DNA of 64,000 bases, from the NCBI GenBank assembly GCA_029204225.1, contig CM055095.1, positions 16,644,870-16,708,869 of the forward strand, written 5' to 3'. The notes below the pieces were generated by a model, which ran no database searches, had not been told where the DNA came from, and saw only the letters and a list, made by a program, of their open reading frames with translations. This document shows, in pieces, positions 10,323 through 21,098 of the stretch. The stretch comes from Diphasiastrum complanatum (lineage: Eukaryota; Streptophyta; Lycopodiopsida; Lycopodiales; Lycopodiaceae). Positions within the stretch are counted from its first letter, which is position 1. Each line of letters opens with the position of its first letter. The position numbers and the translations under genes were made by a program.

Positions 10323-11081
10323 AATCACCTGTGGAGCTCGCAATGAGTGAATGAAGGTTTCAACTCGTGGGTCCTGAATTATTCCCTCGTGGACCTAAGC
10401 ATTTAACCATTAGGGTTAACGAAATGACTGATTCTAAGGTCAGAGGCGAAAAGCCATCAATGACTACAAATTATTAGCAACTCTAAGCAGGTGAGTTAGC
10501 AAGCAAGCCATTTATGTTGATTCTATTTTGGCCCAAGAGATTCAACAATAGACCTCTTCAAAACTGAGAAAAAGAGGGAAAAGCTTATCTCTCAAAGCTT
10601 CAAAAAGGAGCAGGTGGTTTCTTGGAGGCTAAAGCTTCCCAGCACAGGAGGCAAAGCCATGCTTGCGCACTATATAAACAGAAATTATCAAGCAGAATGA
10701 GGGCAAAGTAGTTCCAAAAAAAAAAAATTAAATGCTCAGATGTTTAGTTTAAATTGTATTAGCAGTTGATATTTGAAGATCGGGCATGGGGCATAGCTTG
10801 CTAACCTCTAACATCAACATGCAGATCCTCCTGTTGTTTGAAGCTTTCCTATATAATAGCATGCCGACACGGAGGCCTTTTCTCAAGGGGTTTCCTCCGG
10901 CTCAAGGGAGAGGGTAATTATTATATGTGGCTGTGTAGTGAACTAGTGGTTGTAATCTCTGCTATCCATGTTCAAGAGTTGGTCAAACACTATGAAGGGT
11001 CAATCAAACCTAGTCTACTATAATGTCCAAACAATGTGCTCACATTTTCTTATTCAAGATTTTTCACTTGCACAGCCTTCC

Positions 11082-11141
11082 TGTTATGGATACGCATTAT
11101 AGTCCATACTTCTCTACTTTCGACAATATTAGTGGACACAC
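11082..11141 (+). repeat. LTR start of a chromovirus family (copy 1)
   Basis: TGTTATGGATACGCATTATA and the following 40 bp are almost identical to 14475-14532. The second copy is preceded by a purine tract (TAGGGGGGAG), so both are read as the 5' ends of LTRs of one Ty3/gypsy family. How far the LTR continues to the right of 11141 cannot be set. Confidence 0.6.
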
Positions 11142-11469
11142 AGTTTATATTATACGTGGCGGGCCTAGAAATACTATTTTACATGGTTTTCTATTTTTGG
11201 CCCTAATTTTTGAATTTCACTTTCCCTCCAAGTCAAAATGAAGAGAGGTAGGGTTTGTCCACTATAGATAGCCACTAAGGCTAGTCATTTGCTAGTTTTG
11301 ATCATTTTGAGTCTTCGGCTTCTTGTAGGTGAGTTGTACAATTTTGGAGATCTTAGTTGGAGATCTACCTGAGCTATCGGCGACCATGGATGTTCATACA
11401 ATTTCTTAGTTGGAGAATGCTATGTGAATGCCTTTTGCTGTTTTTTATGCATCATTGATACTAATGCTT

Positions 11470-11775
11470 GTAAATCTATTAGAGCACGTTCCGAAGCGAT
11501 TGGGAGTGCTTTTTTGTTTCATGGTTTCTTTGCAGGTTTTTGGATCTTATGTTTGCTTTTGTGATTTTCTTTGTTGAAGGACTAAGATCTGTTGTCTCTT
11601 TTCTCTCTAGTTGGATCTTCACATTTCGTGAATCTTCAACTCTCTTTCTAAAAAGTTTTCTGGCTGTTTTTCTCTCTAGCCATTTTCTCTCTCTAGAATT
11701 TTTTTCACATTTTTTGTCATAACTTTTTTTTTCGTTTTTTTTAGTTTTTTTTTCCCATATGTGATTGGATCTTAT
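11470..11775. other. Pyrimidine-rich low-complexity stretch
   Basis: T-rich sequence with iterated TTTCTCTCTAG-type words. The long open frames on both strands here are composition artefacts. No domain is seen. Confidence 0.5.
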
Positions 11776-12394
11776 TCTTTCCATTTTTTGACATTTTAAA
11801 AGTACAAGTTTTGAAAAGTCAAACCTTGGTCAAATTGGAATATTATGTTTTCTGTTCTAAAAGATTCTGTTTTTGAATCTTTACATACTTTGTTTTTCAA
11901 GAAGTTCATTGCACTTCACAATTTGCCAAACGGATGTCTCATTCTCAAGACACTTTGAAGTCATGCCCTACTTCACCACCTTCAGCCCATTTGCGAATTT
12001 TCTTTGTGGTTGTCCAACACCCTACTACCCAACATTGAGCGGCCATTTTGGTAACTTCTTCACCACCTATCACTTGCTGGATTTTTTGTCACATTTGGGC
12101 AGCTTACTTCATTACTTGGTACTCCCTTTCGTGGTGTTTTCTTCTTTTGGCATTCCCTTGTTTCATGGCCTTTTCCCATTGGTGTTGATTAGAGCCTACG
12201 TTGAGGTGATGACTAGTGTCCTCTCCCTTAGGGTTTGTGCGTCTTCCACATTCCTTGTTGGTATTAAAAAAAAAAATTTGGATCATTCGTCACATTTCTT
12301 GTTCGTTTTCCTTTACACTTTACATTTTCCCGTTTTGATTCCATTTTCTTTATTCGTTTTCCACTTTGTTAACAAAAAAAAACACCAAAAAAAA

Positions 12395-12660
12395 ATGACA
12401 CATTTCTCTTTTCCCAAGTATTTCGGTTGTTCCTCTACATCTTGTGGCATTGTCAAATTCACCGACTGGATGAATAATTTTGAGGACTATTTTTTCACTC
12501 ATTCATGTTCAAATGTTATGAAAATCAGGATGGCTTCTTTGTGGTTAGATGGCCATGCAAAAGTTTGGTTTTCCATCTATCGTCACACTCATCCTACTCT
12601 CATATGGGGCATATTTTTAGAAGATCTTCTATTTGCTACCACTCTTTCTGCGTTACCTTC
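12395..12660 (+). pseudogene. Retrotransposon Gag fragment
   Basis: Reading from ATG at 12395 gives MTHFSFPKYFGCS, then FTDWMNNFEDYFFTHSC and KIRMASLWLDGHAKVWFSIY. The 'W...FE.YF......KI..A...L.G.A..W' pattern is the central Gag domain (Retrotrans_gag) of Ty3/gypsy elements. The frame stays open upstream and downstream but resembles nothing, and no protease or polymerase follows. Confidence 0.65.
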
Positions 12661-12689
12661 TACACGTGAGGTTGAGTCTTCACACAGTC

Positions 12690-13690
12690 CTGAGATAGTG
12701 TATCTTGGTTTCTATGATTATGCATGTGGCTCTTTATCTATTCCTTGGATTGTTGCTCGTTGTCAGGCTTGGCATCTCCTGATAGCTTTGGTTATTGCCT
12801 CTGTCCTATTGTTTGTCAAGATGATCTTCAGGTTCCTTGGCATTTTTGGTTGCTCCATATCGCTTGGTCTCCGATGTCGTTACTAAGTTGGCACTTTTTT
12901 CTGGTGTTCCTGGACCATCAGAGTACCTTGAGAGAGCTTCTTCTCCTTTCTTGTCTATTTTTTGGGGATGTTGCTGCCATGTACTTCAATGTTGCTCACA
13001 TGTGCTTTGATACTCATTCCCAGCTACAAGTGGATATTGCTCTGAGACTTGCTACTAATGATGCGGATCTTGTTCCTTGTTCTGCTTTTGGTATATTAGT
13101 TGAGCTTGCTATTCCTCGTTCCAGTGTATTGCTTCTTTTAGTTATTCTAGTGACTTTAGTTGTTGCTCTTCCTAATGCTAGTTCCCTGGTTGCGGTCTCT
13201 TTCCCCTTGGTATGTGGTTGCACTTTTCCTGTTCTTCTATTCCTCACTTGTGTGCCCGGTGTGTACTTTAGGATTGCACTTGTGGCTAGTTCCGATGGGT
13301 CATACGATTCTCCTACATCCTATGATGGCTTGGTATGTCCATATGAGGTCCTTCTAGATGACTATTTCGGCTACAGTTTCTCCGTCGGGGCCTCTACTAG
13401 TTCTAGATTTGCTGACGTTGCTTTCATGCATCATGTCTTTTTAGATGGTTTGTTGCTTTCCTGGACTGTATGGATCTCTTGGCATGGTGATCTTTTCGCA
13501 ATATGTGCCTTTAGGGTACTGTGTGCCATTGTTACTTCTCATTCATAGGGCCTGATGGATACCTTGGTCTTTTGACCACGTTGGTGGACATTTCTCCATT
13601 CTAGCTATCCTTTGTCAGGACGATCTCTTTATGCTTCATGTTGCCTGGCATATCACTTGGTCTCCCTGGTTCCATGATATTGCAGCGTGA
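12690..13690 (+). repeat. Internal non-pol segment of an LTR element, copy 1
   Basis: About 1 kb of T-rich sequence with long open frames but no recognisable domain. It is homologous over its length to 28270-29176 on the opposite strand (shared readings include YDYACGSLS.PWIVA.CQAWH and YEV.LD..FGYSFSV.AS). The pair behaves as the internal region of a non-autonomous LTR element rather than coding sequence. It follows a Gag-like fragment. Confidence 0.6.
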
Positions 13691-13734
13691 CTGTTGTTCT
13701 GCTTATGTTCCTACTCCTTGGTGCATTTGGCACC

Positions 13735-14110
13735 AAGCTTGTGAGACCTGCTTGAAACCATAGATACATCGATGTAGCCAACAAACATAGTCTTGATTGT
13801 TTGAGTCTTCGTATCCTTCGGGCTATTTCATGAAGATTTCTTCATCTAGGTTTCCATGGAGAAAGGCTGTCTTTACATCAATCTGGTGTACTTCCATATC
13901 ATACTTCACAACATAAGTGAGGAGTAGTCAGATGCTCGACATCTAGACAATTCGGAAGTATGTATCGAAGTAGTTGATACCATACCTCTGAGTGTAGCTT
14001 TTAGCGACAAGTCGAGCTTTGTGTCGTCCGACATTTTCATCTGATTTCAGCTTTCTTTTGTACAACCATTTGCAGTCGTTTTTTTTTTTCTTCGGAAAGT
14101 GGCTCAAGTG
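13735..14110 (-). pseudogene. Ty1/copia reverse transcriptase remnant
   Basis: Read on the minus strand, translation in broken frames gives CKWLYKRKLKSD, GRHKARLVAKSYTQRYGINY, VHQIDVKTAFLHGNLDEEIF and YGFKQ, in that order. These are the opening motifs of Copia RT (CKW.YK.K, KARLVAKGY.Q, Q.DVKTAFL.G.L.E.I). The YVDD box and everything after it are gone. Confidence 0.75.
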
Positions 14111-14129
14111 TCCACGCCTGATTCTGCTT

Positions 14130-14400
14130 CATCGATTCATCGGGCAATTAAGGTATCATCATCAAGAAGTAATGAAGAATCAAGAGCAGGAGTAGCAAGA
14201 GCAGCGAGACCATCAATATAAACACATAGAAAAACGAGCCTGTTTTTTGCAATAAAGGTGAATGGGCAAAAACATCGAATGGCGACCATCCCATTGGACC
14301 AAAAGTAGGACAAGACGACGACGACGACAAAAAACAACCCAAACTTGCAAAATAGCAGTAGGTAAAAATGGAAAATAACCCAGGAAAAAAAATGACAATA
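14130..14400 (-). pseudogene. Chromodomain remnant of a chromovirus
   Basis: The minus-strand reading FPFLPTAILQVW followed by VQWDGR matches the better-preserved plus-strand copy at 27422-27790 (FPFLPATILQV, FLVQWDGRP). It is the integrase C-terminus and start of the chromodomain of the same family, disrupted by stops. Confidence 0.6.
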
Positions 14401-14474
14401 TAGCGGTACTAAAGTAGCTCTAGTAGTTAAAATTTTATAGCCCAGATTGAGGGCAATGTTTTAGTAGGGGGGAG

Positions 14475-14532
14475 TGTTATGGACACGCATTATAGTCCAT
14501 ACTTCTCTACTTTCGACAGTATTAGTCGACAC
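14475..14532 (+). repeat. LTR start of the chromovirus family (copy 2)
   Basis: Repeats 11082-11141 with few differences and is preceded by a G-rich polypurine tract at 14461-14474. Homology stops abruptly where palindromic element B2 begins. Confidence 0.65.
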
Positions 14533-14668
14533 CTTAGAAACCCGTTCCGACCCTTTAGGGCCGGAACGTACTGTGCATTCCGTACAGTACGTTCCGGAAC
14601 GTACTGGATCGGAACATTTTTTTAATAAAAACAAAACAGGTTTCTCTTAGCTCTTAGATATGAAACGA
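14533..14668. repeat. Palindromic-word element B2 (GTTCCGGAAC)
   Basis: Second copy of the small foldback element at 6886-6980, in opposite orientation. Its ends are CTTAGAAACC and GGTTTCTCTTAG, and it has internal GTACGTTCCGGAACGTAC words. It interrupts an LTR start, consistent with insertion of a discrete unit. Confidence 0.65.
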
Positions 14669-15164
14669 TGCTTCAGACTCTTTAGTTTTTGGCATTAATT
14701 TGTTATCAACATCAGAGCATATAGCATGGAGGACGAAGGTAAATGTTTTAGAAATGTCCTGAAATGCAATACTTATTTAACTTGTTGCGAATCGGGATAG
14801 ACCCAATAACCAGTGATTCAAGAAGTTGAACACGATGACGTGCAAGAGCAACAAGAGAGGACAATGGACTTAAGAAGTGTACAAAGCGAGGTTGGAGAAT
14901 AGGCAGTGGAGACAAATGCATTCAAGCTGATAAGATCTCGTATTGGAGGAGAGACGAGATAAAAAAAGAACCTGAAAATTTATCTAGAATGAAAGAGGTT
15001 GAGAACGTAGATGTGAGAGTTGATGGTGTTGAAGCTGATCCAGAGGATACTGTGACGTTGCAGTCTAGTTGCCGGAGAAGAGTTATAGCTCTTACGTGAT
15101 CCCGAAACAAGCCAGCCAATAACCTTTAATATCTTGATTCCTTTGTTAATAAAATATGTATTAA

Positions 15165-16550
15165 GCTGAGGGTGTTCTCCTGATAATTTCTGTGGAGGGA
15201 AGGTCCTGCTGTAGAGCCAATCTCTCCCGAGAACAATGTCTGTACGATCCAGGTGCATTATCTGAAAGTTTATTTCATCTTGGTACCCTTGAATACCAAG
15301 ATTTAGATTACTTACTATAGTTTCCCAGATTTTCTTATATTCACCCTTAGCTAATGAAACTATGTACCTATGCTGACTAGGTACTTCTGGAAGTTTGAGT
15401 TTCTTAACTAGGGTGTAGTTGATGAAATTATGGGTCGCCCCATCATCAACCATAACTCTGACTGGTCACCAACTTTTCCATGCATACGTACTAGGTCATG
15501 CGGCCCAAAGCTGAAGGGTCTCGCTAGCATTGCAGAGGTCAGCTGGCAACAGTGTTCATGGTCTTCATGATACACTTTGATCTCGGAAGCTGCCGAGTCA
15601 CTGGGGAAACTTATGGTCTGAACAAGATGAACTTGTTTTTTATCTTTTTTATCTTTTTTAGTGAAAGGCCCCTTGGGACACTGTCTAACTGTGTGTCCCT
15701 TGCCCATGCACACAAAGCACAAACATTCTTGTTTGGCTTTCTCAAAATCTTCTGGTTTTAAGGGCTGTATGAGTGATGGGCGTTTCTGAGGAGCTTCACT
15801 TTTAACTTTTTCTTCTTTCTTTCTTTTTAAAAATTCTTTCTGAGGAGATTGCTCAGAAAGAGGCTGCTGTCTTGCCCTCTTCCTACCCATTGAATCATCA
15901 TAGAGTTGAGCATATCTGGAGCTTACTCTAGGGTAGTGGGCGAGTTTCTCTGAACCTCTACTTTATACTCATCTTTGAGGCCACGGACAAATCCCCTGAC
16001 TTTCTGATAGTCATCCATATTTTTAATTTTTAAGATTGCTTCTCGATACTGCAAGATATATTGGATTAGGGACTTGTCCATTACTGTTTTCTCCCAGGCT
16101 TCCCAAGCTCTATCAAGTTCATTTTCTGGTAGAAATTCTCTTAGGAAGGCCTCTTCAAAGGCTTTCCATGACCGAGGAGTTTGCCCAGTCTCCTGGAGAT
16201 TTAATCACCACTTATAGGCCATGGGCCCTAGGGAAAGACTGGCCTCAATAGCTTGCAAACGGTCAAGGTTTTGTTTAAGAGCATGCATGTTCTTCCATTT
16301 GTTGAGGAAGGTTTGTAGAATGTCTGCATTTCTATCCTTCTCTGATCTGTCAGCGCTAGAACTGTACAAGGAAATTTGCCTCCAACCCCCTGAAAAATTC
16401 CAGCAAATTGGAGTGAATAGAGAGCTGTTCCAACAACGACTTCTCTCCTCTATTCTTTTATGAGAATCTGAGAATTCTTTCCTATCCTCTGATAGCTTTC
16501 TCTATTGCTACTACTGAACTCCCCAAAGAAGGAGATGGCTCTGATACCAG
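15165..16550 (-). pseudogene. Partial second copy of the 18267-24519 gypsy family
   Basis: Minus-strand relative of the complete element, retaining leader, C-terminal Gag, zinc knuckle ([14 protein letters not shown], near 15700) and protease ([10 protein letters not shown], near 15440). The N-terminal half of Gag is deleted: leader sequence joins directly to the DRNADI(L)Q segment. There are several stops and frameshifts. Homology ends near 15165, just past the GRDWLYS end of protease. RT, integrase and the 3' LTR are missing. Confidence 0.85.
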
Positions 16551-16799
16551 TGTAAGAGATCCTAACACACGGCCACGTGGCTCTATCGTGGCCGACTGCA
16601 CGTCGGGACCCAAAGTGGGGCCCTATCCTCCTGACAGGGTCCCTAGACTGTGTTAGGCCCGCCATGGCTATGGTCCGTGTCGGGGCACACTACTCACACT
16701 GTCTTGCCCTGTTGGTCGTGTACGCTGGACACGACCCTGACTGTGGTATCTGACCTCCTGTGTGCTCTAGGGCTCGACACTGGTTACGTGCTCGTAACA
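16551..16799 (-). repeat. 5' LTR of the partial gypsy copy, internally deleted
   Basis: 249 bp against 358 bp in the complete element. It shares the CACGTGGC, TGTGTTAGGCCCGCCATGG and GTACGCTGGACACGACCCTGAC blocks, and the U3 start reads TGTTACGAGCACGTAACC on the minus strand. The initiator-Met primer site (TGGTATCAGAGCCATC) lies directly beside it at 16534-16549. Confidence 0.85.
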
Positions 16800-16939
16800 A
16801 ATACCATGATAAATTGCAAGACCTAGCTATGGAGTATCTTCATTGCAATATTAAATCAACCATGAAAGCTTGAGAAAGTTATCTATGGTAAACATCAAAC
16901 ACAACGGAATTGCTTAAGCACGGCAAAACGCCAAAACTT

Positions 16940-16942
<3 letters not shown>

Positions 16943-17003
<61 letters not shown>
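16943..17003. repeat. (GA)n microsatellite at the 3' end of LINE-1 copy
   Basis: About 30 GA units. On the LINE strand it is a (TC)n tract following ...CATTAATAAAATC, so it sits exactly where a poly(A) tail would be expected. Confidence 0.9.
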
Positions 17004-17007
<4 letters not shown>

Positions 17008-18266
17008 ATTAATGTCCTTGAATACCCTAAGGTACATAGGACTAAGTCTTAAGAAAAGGTACATGCCAAGTGTGCACATAGGAGCTTAAAGCTCAATCAT
17101 CTATAAAACAATAACTGCAAATACAATGCATAAAGATGGCTGGCCCAGTCAAGGTCCAATAGCCTGGAATCATATATCATGATGCCCATCAACATGGAAG
17201 AAATGGTGGATGGTATGCTGTGAAGGTGTCACTAGATGTGCCATGGACCTCTGCCGCCCGGTAGGCTGTCGGTGTCATCTCTGCTGCTGTGGCCTAATAC
17301 TGGCTCTCTTTGGCCGGCGCAACGGTCTCTTCTGCCGATGTATGAAGGAATCTGGAATCTCGGCCTCTCCATCTGAATCGTAGCCTATGGGTACCTCAGA
17401 TCTCTGTCTCCGATGGGATATACACTCACTGATGCTCAATTGTGTCAAGGAATGTCTATCATCTAGTCTCCTCCTCAAGTCTGACATCTCCCGGATCATC
17501 AGTGCTAACACATCTAGGGTCCTCATAAGATATCAAGGTAGAAAGTTTAACTGGGTGTTCTCTGAACAAGCAGTAGTACCTTCCCTGAATCTCATAGTAG
17601 GCTGAACATCTGAAGAGGAAATGTGATTCGTCCTCAATCTCATGCATAGCACACATGCTACAAAGCCGGTCATCTTGTGCGGTGCCACTGTATCTGCCGG
17701 TCTCAATGGCCAGCTGATGTGAAGAAACCCGAAACTGACCCATCGCTATCTGCAGTATGTGTGATATCTCCTCAACAAGTAACCCTCCTGAAAGCCTCGA
17801 TCATGAAGTCTCTGTATCAATAGATGCCTAGACACAGAATCAAAGGCCTTGCGGAAATCCACAAAGCAGCAGTGTACACGCTCCCTTTTGGACTTAGCCT
17901 CCTCAATGATGGACCTCAAAGTAAAGATATGATCCGATGTAGTATATCCCGGTCTGAAACCCGCCTGTCCAATGACGTGGAGTCATTTCTATACTAATCT
18001 TTGATTGTAGGATAAAACCATAGACTTTGGCGAAGAGGTGGCTGATCATACTGGTGTGGTAGTTGTCAGCTTTCATGGGGTCCCCGCCTTTATGGATAGG
18101 GTGAATGAGGTTTGCAGACCATGGAGAGGGAAAATTAGAGGTGACAGCTCGGTTGAATAGAATGGAGAGGAAGGGTGAGAGGATGTCGAGAGCATACTTT
18201 AGAAGTTCAGCCTCTAGCTCATCAATATCTTTGGCTTTACGGGAATGGAGTCGTGTGATGGCCTTC
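17004..18266 (-). pseudogene. LINE copy 1, 3' half (RT part, C-terminal zinc finger, 3' UTR)
   Basis: On the minus strand the reading enters RT (KAKDIDELEAELL, then HPIHKGGDPMKADNY) and passes CCFVDFRKAFDSVSRHLLIQ. It then jumps, without the YADD catalytic core, to the cysteine-rich C-terminal segment CSMC..HEIEDESHFLFRC (17640 region) and an acidic/basic tail. It ends in TTAATAAAATC(TC)n. It is continuous with 24525-25708: removing the gypsy element and one CCTTC copy restores an uninterrupted frame. The missing RT core and several stops make it inactive. LINEs with this CCFVDF.KAFDSV and IEDE.HFLF.C type are familiar from non-seed plants and algae (inference). Confidence 0.8.
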
Positions 18267-18624
18267 TGTTACGAGCTCGTAACCAGTGCCGAACCCTAGA
18301 GAACACAGATAGGTCAGATACCACAGTCAGGGTCGTGTCCAGCGTACATGACCAACAGGGCAAGACAGTGTGAGTAGTGTGCCCCAGCACGGTCCATAGC
18401 CATGGCGGGCCTAACACAGCCTAGGGACCCTGTCAGCAGGATAGGGCCCCCAGTTGGGTCCCGACGTGCAGTCGGCCACGTCAGTGCCACGTGGCCGACA
18501 CTTGGCAGTAGCATGCTACCAGTCCTCACACTGGACTAGGAGGGGCTTACTCTATATCAGGGAGTAGGCAAGGTTGGGTGGATCAGTTAGTATTTGCCCT
18601 ACTGTGGTGTTAGGATCTATTACA
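18267..18624 (+). repeat. 5' LTR of the gypsy chromovirus
   Basis: Begins TGTTACGAGCTCGTAACC, containing the perfect palindrome TTACGAGCTCGTAA, and ends TCTATTACA. It carries CACGTGGC motifs that could serve bZIP/bHLH factors and ACTCTATATCAG near the expected TATA position. Confidence 0.95.
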
Positions 18625-18625
18625 C

Positions 18626-18642
18626 TGGTATCAGAGCCATCT
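18626..18642 (+). promoter_or_regulatory. Primer-binding site, initiator tRNA-Met
   Basis: TGGTATCAGAGCCATC starts two bases after the LTR end. It is the standard minus-strand DNA priming site of plant Ty3/gypsy and Copia elements. Confidence 0.95.
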
Positions 18643-19368
18643 CCATCCTAGGGAGTTAGGAGCAGCAGTAGAGAAAGCTATCAGAAGATAGTAAGTGTTT
18701 CTCAGATTCTCAGAGAGGAATAGAGGAGGAGGATCGCTGTAGGAGCAGCCTTCAGACTTCTGATTTTCACTGAGAAATCACAGTAGCAAGGAGTCAGATT
18801 CCAAGTGTAGGTAACTCGCTGGAAAAACAGCTGTTTCTCACTGAGTTCAGAGGATTCTCTATAGTTTTCCCAGCGAAATTAGAGAAGGAAGAAGCCAGCA
18901 CCTCCATCGCTGTATAGCCAAAGACCTGCATCTGATTTCCAGGGAAAAATTTACTGGTTCTCAGCGAGTTTGAAACCAAAAAAGAGGAGCAAGGCCAGCG
19001 CTGCCAGTGCTTCTGAAAATCTGGTTTTTGGACAAGTTTTCGGGCCCCAACGTCAGAGATTTGGAGCAAGAGGATTCCTACCAGATCAGCGAGCAGGAGA
19101 CTTCTGAAATTTCAGAATTCAGAAGGGTTTTGCCATTTTGTGGACAAATTGAGATGCTGTCAGACCAGCGAGGGGGGATAGCAAAAGTTTCAGATCTTGT
19201 TGCACATTTTCCAACCTCAAATCAGTGGAGGAAGAGCTGAAAGGGCTTTTCTTGATTCTCTCTGTGGAAGTACAGTCCTCAGAAACAGCTAAGTCATCTT
19301 TCCTTTTCCTTGTACAGTTAGACTTTTTTTCCTTCAGAAGTTAAGGTAACTCTCTTTCAGTTCCGAAG

Positions 19369-20289
19369 ATGACCACTCCTCAGGGACCTGATCAACCCCA
19401 GGAGAGAGGCTTCGATGAACTTGAAACAGAAGCCTTGGCTTACAGAAAAGGGAAGGAACCCATGGAAGTGGAAGAACAGGAACAGTTCGCCGAAGAACTC
19501 GACGAACTGGTTACCAAGGAGCAGTTTCTCCAATTGGTAACAGAGGTGGATGAACTGAAGTTGGCATTAGCCAATTTCAAGTCCAGTGTGGACGGCTCGT
19601 TCGCTGAACTCAAAAGTTTGATTTTGAGTTCCGCGAAAGGAAGCCTTCCTCCACTTCTCAGTTATCCCCTTTCTCCACTTCCATCAGTTTCGGGTGAGAC
19701 TTTACGATCTCACCCCAGTGTTTTTAAAGATTTAAAGCCTCCTACTTTTAATGGGGAAGAGAAGGATAGAAATGCAGATATTCTACAAACCTTCCTCAGC
19801 AAATGGAAGAACATTCATGCTCTTAAACAGACCCCTGACCATTTGCAAGCAATTGAGGCCAGTCTTTCCTTAGGGCCGATGGCCTATAAGTGGTGGTTAA
19901 ATCTCCAGGAGACTGGGCAGACTCCCCGGTCATGGAAAGCTTTTGAAGAAGCTTTCCTAAGAGAATTTCTACCAGAAAATGAACTGGATAGAGCCTGGGA
20001 AGCTTGGGAAAGAACAGTAATGGATAAATCCCTCATCCAATATATCTCGCAGTATCGAGAAGCAATTTTAAAGATTAAAAATATGGATGACTATCAGAAA
20101 ATCAGGGGATTTGTCCGTGGCCTCAAAGATGAATATAAAGTAGAGGTCCAAACTCGCCTGCTACCCTTGAGCAAGCTCTCAGATATGCTCAAATCTATGA
20201 TGATTCAGTGGGTAGGAAGAAGGCGAGACAACAGCCACTTTCTGAGCAGCCTTCTCAGAAAGACTTTCAATTTAAAAAGAAATTTTTAA
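19369..20289 (+). CDS. Gag of the gypsy chromovirus (capsid part)
   Basis: 306 codons. It has an acidic N-terminus, a coiled-coil-like stretch (about residues 45-85), then the capsid core from about residue 110: KPPTFNGEE, FLSKWKNIHALK, AYKWWLNL and AFLREFLP. These form the typical Retrotrans_gag pattern. The frame ends shortly after LSKLSDMLKSM, where the sequence in the +3 frame reads EQALRYAQIYDDS. A net 4-nt loss relative to the partial copy near 15930 explains the break. Expression in plants normally needs Gag joined to Pol, so this break is damaging. Confidence 0.9.
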   Translation: MTTPQGPDQPQERGFDELETEALAYRKGKEPMEVEEQEQFAEELDELVTKEQFLQLVTEVDELKLALANFKSSVDGSFAELKSLILSSAKGSLPPLLSYPLSPLPSVSGETLRSHPSVFKDLKPPTFNGEEKDRNADILQTFLSKWKNIHALKQTPDHLQAIEASLSLGPMAYKWWLNLQETGQTPRSWKAFEEAFLREFLPENELDRAWEAWERTVMDKSLIQYISQYREAILKIKNMDDYQKIRGFVRGLKDEYKVEVQTRLLPLSKLSDMLKSMMIQWVGRRRDNSHFLSSLLRKTFNLKRNF

Positions 20290-21098
20290 AAAGAAAGAAA
20301 GAAGACAAATTTAAAAGTGAAGCTCCTCAGAAACGCCCTTCACTCATACAGCCCTTAAAACCAGATGATTTTGAGAAAGCCAAACAAGAACGTTTGTGCT
20401 TTGTGTGTATGGGCAAGGGACACACAGTCAGACAGTGTCCCAAGGGGCCTTTCACTAAAAAAGATAAGAAAGATAAAAAACAAGTTCATCTTGTTCAGAC
20501 TGTATGTTTCCCCAGTGACTCGGCAGCTTCCGAGATCAAAGTGTATCATGAAGATCATGAACACTGTTGCCAGCTGACCTCTGCAATGCTAGCGAGACCC
20601 TTCAGTTTTGGGCCGCATGACCTAGTACGTATGCATGGGAAATTTGGTAACCAGTCAGTAAGAGTCATGGTTGATGATGGGGCAACCCATAATTTCATCA
20701 ACCACACCCTGGTTAAAAAGCTTAAACTACCAGAAGTACCTAGTCAGCATAGGTACATAGTTTCATTAGCTAAGGGTGAAGATAAAAAAATATGGGAAAC
20801 TATGGTAAGTAAGTTAAATCTTGGTATTCAGGGGTACCAAGATGAAATAAACTTTCAGATAATGCACCTGGATCGAACAGACATTGTTCTCGAGAGAGAT
20901 TGGCTCTACAGTTTAGGACCTTCCCTCCACAGAAACTATCAGGAGAACACCCTCAGCTTTCAGCATAAAGGCCGAGAGATCCAGTTGCATGGGGAGCATG
21001 ATGTTCCCAACAGCCCTATGGTCTGCAGTTCAGAACTCTGTCAGCTAATCGGAGACGAAGACCATCAGGTATTCTTATGTGACTTTCAGTATTCCTGA
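20208..21098 (+). CDS. Nucleocapsid zinc knuckle and protease of the chromovirus
   Basis: Continues Gag in another frame: a basic region ([13 protein letters not shown]), one CCHC zinc knuckle ([14 protein letters not shown]) and a lysine-rich linker. A retropepsin follows, with [10 protein letters not shown] as the active-site D(S/T/D)GA motif and GRDWL-like ERDWLY at the end of the fold. An ATG is not needed since this should be translated as part of Gag-Pol. A second frame change separates it from RT at about 21080. Confidence 0.9.
   Translation: MGRKKARQQPLSEQPSQKDFQFKKKFLKRKKEDKFKSEAPQKRPSLIQPLKPDDFEKAKQERLCFVCMGKGHTVRQCPKGPFTKKDKKDKKQVHLVQTVCFPSDSAASEIKVYHEDHEHCCQLTSAMLARPFSFGPHDLVRMHGKFGNQSVRVMVDDGATHNFINHTLVKKLKLPEVPSQHRYIVSLAKGEDKKIWETMVSKLNLGIQGYQDEINFQIMHLDRTDIVLERDWLYSLGPSLHRNYQENTLSFQHKGREIQLHGEHDVPNSPMVCSSELCQLIGDEDHQVFLCDFQYS

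Noticed and set aside
11873-12886. 337-codon plus-strand frame
   Set aside because: Only its middle part is a Gag-like fragment; the rest is T-rich open sequence without domains, so the whole frame is not called as a gene.
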